A DNA stretch of 64,000 nucleotides from Bdellovibrio sp. BCCA (GTDB lineage: Bacteria > Bdellovibrionota > Bdellovibrionia > Bdellovibrionales > Bdellovibrionaceae): positions 3,596,001 to 3,660,000 of the forward strand of contig NZ_JBBNAC010000001.1 in NCBI RefSeq assembly GCF_037996825.1, read 5' to 3'. The notes beneath the pieces were generated by a model that saw only the letters and a list, made by a program, of their open reading frames with translations, did no database searches and was not told the origin of the DNA. The translations under genes and the position numbers were made by a program. This document shows positions 26,004-33,982 of the stretch, piece after piece (within the stretch, counting starts at the first letter, position 1; every line of letters starts with the position of its first letter).

Positions 26004-26639
26004 ATGTCTGATGAAGTTAAAAAGCTAGTCGACGGATTTCATAGTTTCAGAAATAAATACTTTGTAAAAGACACGGATCTTTTCGATCACCTCAGAACCG
26101 ATGGGCAGGCACCGAAAACGCTGATTATCGGCTGCAGTGACTCTCGTGTTGATCCTGCACTTTTAACTCAAGCAAATCCTGGTGATATTTTTGTGATCCG
26201 CAACGTGGCCAATCTCGTGCCTCCTTATGAAGAAGGCGGCGGATTCCACGGGGTCAGTTCCGCGATTGAATTTGCCGTTAAAAATCTAAAAGTAGAAAAC
26301 ATCATTGTTCTTGGTCATGAACAATGTGGCGGCATCCACGCGCTTTTGACTGGTACCCATGACAACAGCTCACAAAGTTTCATCGGTTCTTGGGTGAAAA
26401 TTGCGGCGGAAGCTCGTACTGAAGTTTTACGTGAAATCCCCAATGCGCCACTCAAAGAACAACTGAATTCATGTGCGAAAAAAGCCGTTTTGATTTCTAT
26501 GGAAAATCTTATGAGCTTCCCGTTCATTGAAGAACGAATGAAAGCTCATGAATTGAAAATTTACGGTTGGTTTTTCCAGCTCGAAGGAGGAAAACTCCTT
26601 GAGTTCAGTTACGAACAAAGAAAGTTCGTTGAGATTTAA
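26004..26639 (+). CDS. Beta-class carbonic anhydrase
   Basis: The 211-residue enzyme interconverts CO2 and bicarbonate. Zinc ligands are visible: Cys44 with Asp46 and Arg48 in IIGCSDSRVD, and His105 and Cys108 in VLGHEQCGG. The core VIRNVANLVPP is typical. The open frame extends to a TTG at 25953, but that stretch is the terminator hairpin; ATG 26004 with GAGGG nine bases before it is chosen. No bicarbonate transporter is adjacent. It converges with the gene ending at 26643, leaving three bases. Confidence 0.95.
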   Translation: MSDEVKKLVDGFHSFRNKYFVKDTDLFDHLRTDGQAPKTLIIGCSDSRVDPALLTQANPGDIFVIRNVANLVPPYEEGGGFHGVSSAIEFAVKNLKVENIIVLGHEQCGGIHALLTGTHDNSSQSFIGSWVKIAAEARTEVLREIPNAPLKEQLNSCAKKAVLISMENLMSFPFIEERMKAHELKIYGWFFQLEGGKLLEFSYEQRKFVEI

Positions 26640-26642
26640 TTT

Positions 26643-27275
26643 CTAAAAATTAAGAACCATGGGGTGGCCGAGGTATCGTGCCACTTCATCGCTTTCAATC
26701 ACCAAAGCTTCCGAATCTTTTTCATTCACAAGCTTCACGGATTTTAGCAACCAAGTGCGCGGCCACTCTTCAGGAAGATTCGTAAAACGAACGGTAACAG
26801 CCGAGCCTTCGTTAAATTGAAATTCACCGTCGCCAGGGCGCTCGCCCACGATCTTTGCAACTGGTAAAAACAGCGGATTGATTTTCGCCATGTCTGCAGA
26901 AAATTGACAGCGACCCTCGATTTCCATCACAGGCTTGTCACCCGCGACAGAAACACCTTCAGCTTCAAAAGACAAAGCGACTTTTCCAAACTCTTGGCAA
27001 GCTAATTTCTTTTCGCCGTTTTGATTTACGAAAACAAAGTGACCTAAGCCGATCCCAGCGCCGCCCGAAGTTTTGCGCAGCTCAAGACCCGAAAGCAGGC
27101 GTTGTTTGACAGCTTCATGAAGTTTTTCACCACGCAGGTGTGAGAAGTCGAACGTGTTTTTAATCGCAGCAGGATCGCGATTCACTTGATATTCATCTGT
27201 TGTGTAGTTGATGACGGAATAACCAAAGACAAAACACAAAGCAAAAAGACAAAACACTCCGTAGAATTTTCTCAT
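26643..27275 (-). CDS. Membrane-anchored or secreted protein of unknown function
   Basis: The 210-residue protein has an N-terminal hydrophobic segment (MRKFYGVFCLFALCFVFGYS) that may be an uncleaved anchor or a signal peptide. The rest is soluble and strand-rich, with a Gly-rich turn (TSGGAGIGLGHFVFVN). The two mature cysteines (ACQEF and GRCQF) could pair. Family not recognised. It runs alone, divergent from the TIGR02147 regulator, with 258 bases between starts in which I see only the promoter listed separately. Confidence 0.7.
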   Translation of the reverse strand: MRKFYGVFCLFALCFVFGYSVINYTTDEYQVNRDPAAIKNTFDFSHLRGEKLHEAVKQRLLSGLELRKTSGGAGIGLGHFVFVNQNGEKKLACQEFGKVALSFEAEGVSVAGDKPVMEIEGRCQFSADMAKINPLFLPVAKIVGERPGDGEFQFNEGSAVTVRFTNLPEEWPRTWLLKSVKLVNEKDSEALVIESDEVARYLGHPMVLNF

Positions 27276-27495
27276 AAACTGTAGGTCCCTCTTTCATGTA
27301 GATTAACATGCGAGCATAGAGGGTCTCGCATTTTCTCGTTGGTTCTAGGCATAAGTCTTAGTGAAATTGGCTTTAGTCGGGCCTTTTAAGCCAGATTTCT
27401 TGTGTAATTTTTTCTGCAAGCTCTTAAATTTCAGTCACAATTACCGGTAATTTTCAATAGGAGCCGACCTCTAATTCCCCAAGGTTATTAAGCCT

Positions 27496-27523
27496 TTGAC
27501 TCTCTTCGCGGGTTCGCCATAAA
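27496..27523 (+). promoter_or_regulatory. Sigma-70-like promoter giving a near-leaderless transcript
   Basis: TTGACT (27496) and CATAAA (27518) are separated by 16 bases. Transcription would start near 27530, four bases before ATG 27534, which has no Shine-Dalgarno. The CTTTGAC stretch also occurs before pepA. Confidence 0.4.
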
Positions 27524-27533
27524 AATCCTCGTT

Positions 27534-28283
27534 ATGAACAAAACCTCAGAATTTTTATTAAATGAATATCAGCGTCGTCGCTCTTACAATCCTGCGCTTA
27601 CGAATGCTCAGTTCGCAAAAGTCTTGGGTATTCCTTCCAGCCGATTAAGTGACTACATCAACGGTCGTCGCATCATGACGGTCAGTATTGGTCGTCAAGT
27701 CATCAAAGGTTTGGGATTAGCTGATAATGATTTTGAACATTTAAAAAGTTTGATCGAATTCGATAAAAGAAAACTCAAAACTCTTTTACCCGAAGTTCAA
27801 CTTAAAGAGGACGAGTTCGCCGTGATCTGTGACTGGTATCATTTCGCGATTCTTGCGTTGGTTCCGGTAAAAACTTTCCAACCTTCTCCAGCGTGGATTG
27901 CAGACCGTTTGAATATTCCCGTGGAAGTCGCTTCCGCTGCTATTGAAAGACTTTGCCGCCTTGGCTTACTTAACATTGAGAACGGCAAATTCATCGTCAC
28001 GCAAAAACAACTTGAGACGACACACAATATTCCTTCGGAGTCTTTACGTCGCTCTCACAAACAATCCTTGGTGCAAGTGCTCGACAATATGGACCGCATT
28101 CCTTTGGAATTGCGTGACGTGACCTCGATCACTTTCCCGATGAATAGAAAAAAGATTCCTGAGGCGAAACGTTTGATTAAAACTTTCCGTCGTAAGATGG
28201 CGACTCTTATGACTCAAGGACCGAAGACCGACGTTTATAATTTGAACGTGCAGCTCTTTCCGGTGACGAAGGTGCAAAAATGA
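27534..28283 (+). CDS. TIGR02147/DUF4423-type transcriptional regulator
   Basis: The 249-residue protein has an N-terminal helix-turn-helix (TNAQFAKVLGIPSSRLSDYI), then a long helical region and a winged-helix-like segment (PSPAWIADRLNIPVEVASAA, RLGLLNIENGKFIVTQ). The C-terminal RDVTSITFPMNRKKIPEAK is typical of the TIGR02147 family known from Fibrobacter and Bdellovibrio. These genes commonly sit before a secreted-protein gene, as here: the two overlap by ATGA. It probably regulates its own operon. No ribosome site precedes the ATG, consistent with a leaderless message. Confidence 0.85.
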   Translation: MNKTSEFLLNEYQRRRSYNPALTNAQFAKVLGIPSSRLSDYINGRRIMTVSIGRQVIKGLGLADNDFEHLKSLIEFDKRKLKTLLPEVQLKEDEFAVICDWYHFAILALVPVKTFQPSPAWIADRLNIPVEVASAAIERLCRLGLLNIENGKFIVTQKQLETTHNIPSESLRRSHKQSLVQVLDNMDRIPLELRDVTSITFPMNRKKIPEAKRLIKTFRRKMATLMTQGPKTDVYNLNVQLFPVTKVQK

Positions 28284-29539
28284 AATCATTAGTTTTTCTA
28301 TCAGCATTTGTTCTTTCTTCTGTGGCACTAGCTAACAACTGGTATGACCGTGGCAACGCGGGTTTTGCAATCCTCTGTGCGGGAGGCGTGAAAGCTCAAA
28401 CTTTGGATCTCTATGAAGTTTCTGAACGTCATGGTTTGGTGGCGTCTTATTCAAACAAATCTTCGGCTGTGGAAAAAGCCGTGGATTTATTGTCGCGCTT
28501 AAATTCTTTAGATCCTGCTCGCGCAAAGATGTACCGTTTATGGGCTCAGGACTTTATGGGTTCTGCGACGTTTGTGGCTGCCGCAAATGAGTTTGTGAAA
28601 ACTCCGGATGCAGGCCTTGTGACATTGCCGACGGATTGCAAGCTAGAGCAAGCGGTCTTCCAACGAAACCCGTCGATCTTGAATAAGTCTCGTTACATCG
28701 TGAATAGCACTTTGTGGAATAAACTTGATGCTGACAACCAAGCAGCTTTGATTGTTCATGAAGTAATCTACCGTGAATTCATGAACAGCCTCGCGTTTGA
28801 GGTAACATCGGAAAGAATCCGCGCGTTTAATTCGTTTATTCATGCAGATGGTTTAAAAACTTTGTCTGCGCAAGAATACTTGGCTTTGCTTCAAGAACTT
28901 CATTTTACGAATTACGAATATAAAGGTCTGAATCTAGCTTTGGGGTACACAGACACAAAAGGTGCATGGAACAACAGCATTCTTGTTTTTGAAAATGGCA
29001 ATGTAGTGAGAGCTTCTTTGTCGGGCCGTCATCCTTTTGAACGCTCGTATTTCAAATTTTATTGCGACGACACTGCGACAACGCCTGAGCTTGGAACTGT
29101 GACATTAAATTCCGAAGGTCTTTTGATTTCTTTACGCGTGAATTCTGATTTCGTTCAAAAGAATGAATGCGCGCTTCCTTTCATTCCTTATGAAAGTGCA
29201 AAAGGCCAGTTCATAATTAGCGGAACTTCTTGGGAGTTTGATGCCAACGAAAAGCCTGTCACGGTGAAAGGCGCTTTGTCGACCGCAGAGCAGTTTCAAC
29301 TCAACTATGCCGGAACAAACTACGTTCTTGCTTGGGACCCGTTTAAGCCCGTGACAGTGGAAACTCAATTTACTTTTGATAAAGAGATGAACTTGCGCAA
29401 GATCGCTTTAGGTGGCGCGGCTTGCAGAAGTCCGTTGAATCAAAGCGTGATATTTACTCCAAGAAACTTTTCGTCCGACAGTGTTGTTTCCCTAGATGAA
29501 AACGGAGTTATGACTTCGGAACTAGGCCTTTGCTTTTAA
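28280..29539 (+). CDS. Secreted protein paired with TIGR02147 regulator
   Basis: The 419-residue protein has a clear signal peptide (MKSLVFLSAFVLSSVALA) and mature start NNWYDRGNAG. An early segment FAILCAGGVKAQTLDLYEVS and a middle motif DADNQAALIVHEVIYREFMN stand out. The latter resembles a metal-binding HE-x-x-Y helix, but it is not HEXXH and no enzyme activity should be assumed. The C-terminal half is strand-rich with paired cysteines. Start overlaps the regulator stop by ATGA. Its end lies in a perfect inverted repeat facing the GshA gene. Confidence 0.78.
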   Translation: MKSLVFLSAFVLSSVALANNWYDRGNAGFAILCAGGVKAQTLDLYEVSERHGLVASYSNKSSAVEKAVDLLSRLNSLDPARAKMYRLWAQDFMGSATFVAAANEFVKTPDAGLVTLPTDCKLEQAVFQRNPSILNKSRYIVNSTLWNKLDADNQAALIVHEVIYREFMNSLAFEVTSERIRAFNSFIHADGLKTLSAQEYLALLQELHFTNYEYKGLNLALGYTDTKGAWNNSILVFENGNVVRASLSGRHPFERSYFKFYCDDTATTPELGTVTLNSEGLLISLRVNSDFVQKNECALPFIPYESAKGQFIISGTSWEFDANEKPVTVKGALSTAEQFQLNYAGTNYVLAWDPFKPVTVETQFTFDKEMNLRKIALGGAACRSPLNQSVIFTPRNFSSDSVVSLDENGVMTSELGLCF

Positions 29540-29547
29540 CAAAGGCC
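29525..29547. terminator. Inverted repeat over the stop codon, between convergent genes
   Basis: GGCCTTTG-CTTTTAA-CAAAGGCC is a perfect 8-base stem whose loop contains the TAA stop. No long U-run follows, so termination strength is uncertain. It lies eight bases from the end of the converging GshA gene. Confidence 0.5.
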
Positions 29548-29554
29548 CTTAAGG

Positions 29555-30808
29555 CTACTTTCCGCAACCGACAGGTTGGTATCCTTTGAAAGTCGCTCCC
29601 AACTCTTGCGCTTCGTGCGCGATGGCTAGCAGTCCTAATTTCGCAGTCCAACCATATACGTTTTCTTGCGGGCATCCTGGAGTATTGATCGCAAGATCCG
29701 ACACACAAAGGCGTTTGTAAACAGCGCCTGGACTGTTCAGACTGTCTGTTGAGCTTTTTTCTGCGTGAGTTCTCAAGAAGCCCCCCGCAAGCTCACAACC
29801 GATCATGTAAATCACCGGCTCAGCACTTGCGCCATCGGCTTGAACAATGGACGGAATGCCTTCTTGAATGATCACTTCTTCCACGTCACGTCCGCCTTTA
29901 GCGGCTTTCATTTTTTTACGTGATTTGTAAGACCATTCTTTGACTTCGGCTCCAGAGCCTACACGAATCACCGCCAAACCATAAGTCCCCGCGTTATTTT
30001 TTACGAACACGAAAGGCTCTTGGTTGATACCGCGTTTTTTATATTCCTCGCGCAGACGATTTAACATTGCATCGACTTTTTCAGCCAAAGCATTACGACT
30101 GTTTTCATCGGCGATGTCGAAATTTTCAAAAAGTTCCGTTTCAACTCGAAGCAAGAAAGGATCAATTTTTGTGATCTCTGCAAATTCATTCACGAGTTGA
30201 TTGTAGTATTTGAAATACGTGCTTTTCTTTCTCTGATACCAACCCAACTCACGCGGAGGATTCATTGGGAATTCCGTCACGGTTTGTGCCCAATCCTCGT
30301 AAGCTTCAGAGAAGTCGTTATTGCTGATGATAATGTCAGGCTTAAATGTTTTTAAAAGTTCACCGTCTTTTAAAGCAGAGTGTACGATGACTTCGTTGCC
30401 TGCGGAGCTTGTGAGTTTTAAAGGCTCTGGCAATTCACGGGGAATGGCCACTTTAACGACGCGATCACTTGCTTCAATCAAATTGCGAATCGTGTGAACG
30501 TTTTCCCAATAGAACGCGTTGTTAGTATGTTCTTCTGTGACAAGCAAAATGTTTTTTACATCAGGGCCGTAGTGCTTAGTGATGTACTTGTTCATCAGGC
30601 CAATCGATGTTTCTTTATCCGTTGGGCAGATATTGTTAAAACCTGCTGGAAAAATATTGGCATCGACATTTGAAATTTTATAACCCGAATCACGAATGTC
30701 GTAGCTTGAGTAAATCGGATAAGAAAGATTTGCCGTCTTTGATGAAAACCACGCGCAAATCTCATTCATATTGGCGAGAGTTTGTTTGTGCAGTATTAGT
30801 TTCGCCAT
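29555..30808 (-). CDS. gshA: Glutamate-cysteine ligase, PF08886 (Acidithiobacillus) type
   Basis: The 417-residue protein matches the GshA class first seen in Acidithiobacillus ferrooxidans (TIGR02049), distinct from the E. coli type. It would make gamma-glutamylcysteine, the first step to glutathione, in the cytoplasm. Typical stretches are YPIYSSYDIRDSGYK, VDANIFPAGFNNIC, NPPRELGWYQRKKSTYF, PFVFVKNNAGTYGLAVI and YGWTAKLGLLAIAHEAQELG. KNNAGTYG has the look of an ATP-grasp-type glycine loop. AAGGAGATACC precedes ATG. No glutathione synthetase gene is seen in the window. It begins 20 bases after the TPR lipoprotein stop and may share its transcript. Confidence 0.88.
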   Translation of the reverse strand: MAKLILHKQTLANMNEICAWFSSKTANLSYPIYSSYDIRDSGYKISNVDANIFPAGFNNICPTDKETSIGLMNKYITKHYGPDVKNILLVTEEHTNNAFYWENVHTIRNLIEASDRVVKVAIPRELPEPLKLTSSAGNEVIVHSALKDGELLKTFKPDIIISNNDFSEAYEDWAQTVTEFPMNPPRELGWYQRKKSTYFKYYNQLVNEFAEITKIDPFLLRVETELFENFDIADENSRNALAEKVDAMLNRLREEYKKRGINQEPFVFVKNNAGTYGLAVIRVGSGAEVKEWSYKSRKKMKAAKGGRDVEEVIIQEGIPSIVQADGASAEPVIYMIGCELAGGFLRTHAEKSSTDSLNSPGAVYKRLCVSDLAINTPGCPQENVYGWTAKLGLLAIAHEAQELGATFKGYQPVGCGK

Positions 30809-30828
30809 AGGTATCTCCTTTGTTCCTC

Positions 30829-31926
30829 TTACAAGTTCGGATCTTCTTCAGGAACAACTTTGGGAGGAAGAGGTATAGAGCGTTTCTTTGTCTGTGGCAA
30901 GCCACGCTTCAGGCTGTTAAGTTTCGCAGATTCTTCCGTGAGACTCATTGTCCCGCCGCTTCCGTAAACTATTTTTTCTGTTTTCTTTCTAACTTCAGAC
31001 AGATACGCAAAGAATGAGTTTTCATAGGAATTCATTTTCTGCCCTGTCATAGGACGATAAAGTTCGGCTTGATCCAGCAGATCAAAAAGATCTCCGCCCA
31101 GGCTGTTCTGCGTCTCGCGATTTTTTGCAGACTCCACTTGAGTATAAAGATCGCGATAAGTTTCTTGAAGCTTACTCAAAGCCCGCGGTGACCAAGCAGA
31201 GTCATTCAACCGCAACGCTTTAATTAAATACACCTGAACAAGCTTTTGGCCCTGAACAAATTCCGAGAAATTATCACTGGAAAGCTGATTCGTGGACACA
31301 GTTCCCATTTGCACGTATGTTTTTGCAAGCCAGTCAGATCTAAGATTGGCGCCTTTTTCTTGTTGAACAATCGAAATGCCTTTTTCAGCTTCATTCAAGT
31401 ACGTGAGTGCTTCGTTTTCTCTGTTCTGACGAGCATACGCCGCTGCCAAACGCGCAGGCACTTCTGCATACGCCACTTCCAGAGGCAAGTGCTCGCCCAT
31501 TCGTCTGGCGTCTAAAAGCGCTGCCACCGTTTTTAAATCATCACCTAATGCTTCATAAGCAAACGACATGCGATACAAAGCAAGCGCTGCGATTTCCGGC
31601 TGATGCTTTAAAGTTTTTAAATAGATGTCGCGATAAAGATCGGCCGCTTCTTGATAACGTCCCAATCCTTCAAGAGATTGAGCTTCTCCAAGGCGAGCTT
31701 GTTGAAAAAAAACAGATTGAGAATGACGACCTTGAAAATCACGGAAAAGAATTCTTGCTTCTTCAAAGCGTGCTTTCTCGAGCACTTTTTCAGCATTCAC
31801 GACTTCAGCTTCCTCGGAAGCCTTCTGCGCACGAATCTGTGCGACTTCTTCTTCACTCATGCGATTTTCAAAAAGGCTGGCACAACCGGAAAGCAAAATC
31901 ACAGAAGCAATTAAGATCCATTTCAT
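30829..31926 (-). CDS. TPR-repeat lipoprotein
   Basis: The 365-residue protein has lipobox VILLSGC (Cys15) and no Asp at +2, so outer-membrane sorting is likely. Residues about 45-260 are TPR-like helix pairs (FEEARILFRDFQGRHS, GRYQEAADLYRDIY, NEALTYLNEAEKG). The C-terminal region has a basic, proline-containing tail (KKRSIPLPPKVVPEEDP). Such proteins scaffold envelope complexes. It overlaps the ArsA-like gene by ATGA, making a three-gene operon with both ATPases; a functional link between an outer lipoprotein and cytoplasmic ATPases is not obvious. Confidence 0.83.
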   Translation of the reverse strand: MKWILIASVILLSGCASLFENRMSEEEVAQIRAQKASEEAEVVNAEKVLEKARFEEARILFRDFQGRHSQSVFFQQARLGEAQSLEGLGRYQEAADLYRDIYLKTLKHQPEIAALALYRMSFAYEALGDDLKTVAALLDARRMGEHLPLEVAYAEVPARLAAAYARQNRENEALTYLNEAEKGISIVQQEKGANLRSDWLAKTYVQMGTVSTNQLSSDNFSEFVQGQKLVQVYLIKALRLNDSAWSPRALSKLQETYRDLYTQVESAKNRETQNSLGGDLFDLLDQAELYRPMTGQKMNSYENSFFAYLSEVRKKTEKIVYGSGGTMSLTEESAKLNSLKRGLPQTKKRSIPLPPKVVPEEDPNL

Positions 31927-33002
31927 GCTTTCTTTTCCCCTTCCACAATCAAATCACTGAGTTCTTCTAAACCCGACAAATCAGAAATGTCTTTCACAAG
32001 GTCAGGAATTCTAAAGACGCGGGCGTCTTTTTTCATATTCGCTTCAAAGCCCTGATACAAAACGTCCCTTTGATTGTAGTAGGACCTCATTTGCGAGTAC
32101 AAGCTCACAAGGTCTTGATGAGCTTTTTCTGACTTCCCTTCCGAACGGAGGTCTAGCCAGTAAGGGAAAACTCTATTCAAAACAACCGTGGTCAGGTGGT
32201 AGCCACCTTTTTTAATTTCTTTTAAAAAGTACTCAGCTTCTTTGAGTTTCGCCTGATCAAAGGACGTCACAAGACAGAAATGCGTTGTGGGAGCCACCAT
32301 CATTCTATGTACGTCCACGGTTCTTTTTAAAAGCTGTTCTTGCCACTGTTCAATGTTGACGAAGAAATCGCCGAGTTCATGAATGAAACCAGAGCCCGTG
32401 AGAGTTTCTAAGATTTTGAGAACCTGTCTTGTTCCCGTTTGCAAAAGCTGCCCGAAGAAACCTGATTTTTTTCCGTCAGGATCACGGAACCACTTCGCAA
32501 CACCTTCATTGAAAAGAGCCGAAAGTTTTTGTGGTGCCTGTAAAAAGTCGATGGCATGTTTTGTTGGTGGCGTATCCAGAATAATCAAATCAAACTCTTG
32601 AGACTCATAGCAAGAGTAGAGTTTTTCTAACGCCGTAAACTCTTGAGAGCCGCTTAAGTTTGTTGAAAGTTGCTGATAAAGGCGGTTTTTATAAATTTTC
32701 TGAACCGCTTCGCTTTTCTTGGCGGCTCTTGCGACAAAGTCATCAAATGTTTTTTTGTGATCAATGACGGAAGCATAAAGCTCGCCTTTGAAATTTTGGC
32801 CTGGAACTTTCGTGATGTCTTTCGTTCCTTCGATCCCCAGGGTTTGCGCAAGACGCTTGGCCGGATCAATCGTGAGAACTAAAACTTTTTTTCCTTCTTT
32901 AGCGGCAAGCACCGCCAAAGATGCCGCCACCGTGGTTTTCCCGACTCCACCGCTTCCTACACAGACAAGAATTTTTATGTTTTCAAAACTGCGGATGCTC
33001 AC
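31923..33002 (-). CDS. ArsA/Get3-like ATPase lacking the signature lysine
   Basis: The 359-residue protein starts at GTG 33002, with GGAGG seven bases before it and a GTGA overlap with the upstream gene. Its P-loop is VGSGGVGKTT: the K-G-G lysine typical of deviant Walker A ATPases is Ser17 here. Switch-like DTPPTKHAIDFLQAP and TIDPAKRLAQTLG are standard ArsA/Get3 features. Known members move anions (ArsA) or tail-anchored proteins (Get3). There is no arsenic gene nearby. With the adjacent paralogue it may form a heterodimer. The first 12 residues of the longer open frame are excluded. Confidence 0.88.
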   Translation of the reverse strand: MSIRSFENIKILVCVGSGGVGKTTVAASLAVLAAKEGKKVLVLTIDPAKRLAQTLGIEGTKDITKVPGQNFKGELYASVIDHKKTFDDFVARAAKKSEAVQKIYKNRLYQQLSTNLSGSQEFTALEKLYSCYESQEFDLIILDTPPTKHAIDFLQAPQKLSALFNEGVAKWFRDPDGKKSGFFGQLLQTGTRQVLKILETLTGSGFIHELGDFFVNIEQWQEQLLKRTVDVHRMMVAPTTHFCLVTSFDQAKLKEAEYFLKEIKKGGYHLTTVVLNRVFPYWLDLRSEGKSEKAHQDLVSLYSQMRSYYNQRDVLYQGFEANMKKDARVFRIPDLVKDISDLSGLEELSDLIVEGEKKA

Positions 33003-33868
33003 TTTAGAACCTCCGCAATTTTTTCTACAAGGCTCCACGGTTTTGTTTCAAAGAATAGAGGAACTGAAAGAATGTTCTCTGTTGTCTTCTGAGCTTTTTC
33101 GCGCATTTCCGTTTGATGAGCCAGTTGATGTTCGATGTAGGCGGCAAATTTGCCAAGGTCTGAGTCTTCGCTTTGCACTTCTTTAAGAGAAGCTTCCGGA
33201 ATATTTGTTTGAACCATTTTGTTAAGAATGAGTTCTGAGGAAATTGAAAACTCGGCCTTTAATCTTTGCACAAGCTCCGTTGCTTCCTTCACTGGAAGTT
33301 CTTCAGGTAAGGTCACGATGTGATATTTGCACAGATCTTCGTTTCGAATGCAGGCATCGATACTACGTGATTGCTCTCCCATCGGACCAAACTGTACGGC
33401 CTGCGCCATTCCTTTAGGAGCTTCAAGAAGCGCGATGAAATGTCCTGTAGCAAACGCATCGACAACCAAACAGTCAAATGGCAAAGGAGGACCGTGTTTG
33501 CGCGGACCACTTGTTACTTTTCCTAAGATGGCCAGTTCTGGCAAGGCCGGTGCCACGTTGATGAAGGCTCTCATCACCGCATTTTCAAAAAATAATTTTG
33601 CCAGACTTTCAACTTTGATGAGATAGCGCGCGTATTCTTGGAGACAGGCGTCTCCGGTCCAGAGTGCCAAAGACAGATTTTCTCGAATGGATGTGGGCTG
33701 AAAACCCACCGAGGGAAGCTCAAAAAAATCCTTAAAAAAGCTCTGATCACCTAGCTCGACGAGCAGGACTTTTTTGCCCTCGCGGCTCTTCTTTAGGGCC
33801 AGGGCTGCGGCGATCACCGACTTTCCCACTCCCCCTTTTCCGGTCACAAAGTGAATCTCTTGCTTCAT
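32999..33868 (-). CDS. ArsA/Get3-like ATPase with intact signature lysine
   Basis: The 289-residue protein opens MKQEIHFVTGKGGVGKSVIA with Lys11 and Lys16 of the deviant Walker A motif. VLLVELGDQ and CLVVDAFATGHFIALLEAPK correspond to switch regions, though the D-x-x-P-x-x-H of the partner is changed to D-A-F-A-T-G-H. It is a paralogue of the next gene and shorter by about 70 residues. It is the first gene of the ATPase-ATPase-TPR lipoprotein run, divergent from tig. Function inferred only: protein targeting or another client-carrying role. Confidence 0.88.
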   Translation of the reverse strand: MKQEIHFVTGKGGVGKSVIAAALALKKSREGKKVLLVELGDQSFFKDFFELPSVGFQPTSIRENLSLALWTGDACLQEYARYLIKVESLAKLFFENAVMRAFINVAPALPELAILGKVTSGPRKHGPPLPFDCLVVDAFATGHFIALLEAPKGMAQAVQFGPMGEQSRSIDACIRNEDLCKYHIVTLPEELPVKEATELVQRLKAEFSISSELILNKMVQTNIPEASLKEVQSEDSDLGKFAAYIEHQLAHQTEMREKAQKTTENILSVPLFFETKPWSLVEKIAEVLK

Positions 33869-33910
33869 AAGTTCTTAGAGTGTCGCTGACCTCTGAAATA
33901 TAGGCATTAC

Positions 33911-33953
33911 GCGCTGCGATAGCGTTGCCTTAAAGCAGCGCATCCTCTACTAT
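33911..33953 (+). promoter_or_regulatory. Promoter of tig with an inverted repeat over the -35 region
   Basis: TTGCCT (33925) and TACTAT (33948) are 17 bases apart and precede the tig ribosome site. GCGCTGC (33911) and GCAGCGC (33935) form a perfect 7-base dyad that embraces the -35 box, a place where a repressor could bind. Confidence 0.45.
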
Positions 33954-33982
33954 CCATCGGTTTTATATTAGGAGAAAAAGAC

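Noticed and set aside
27370-27386. Further sigma-54 promoter (TTGGCTT and GGGC with GG-N10-GC)
   Set aside because: The -12 part is CGGGC rather than TTGC-like, and the gene it would serve has a better sigma-70-type site close to its start.
31407-31970. 187-codon plus-strand frame
   Set aside because: Antisense to the TPR lipoprotein gene and the end of an ArsA-like gene; no supporting start signal.
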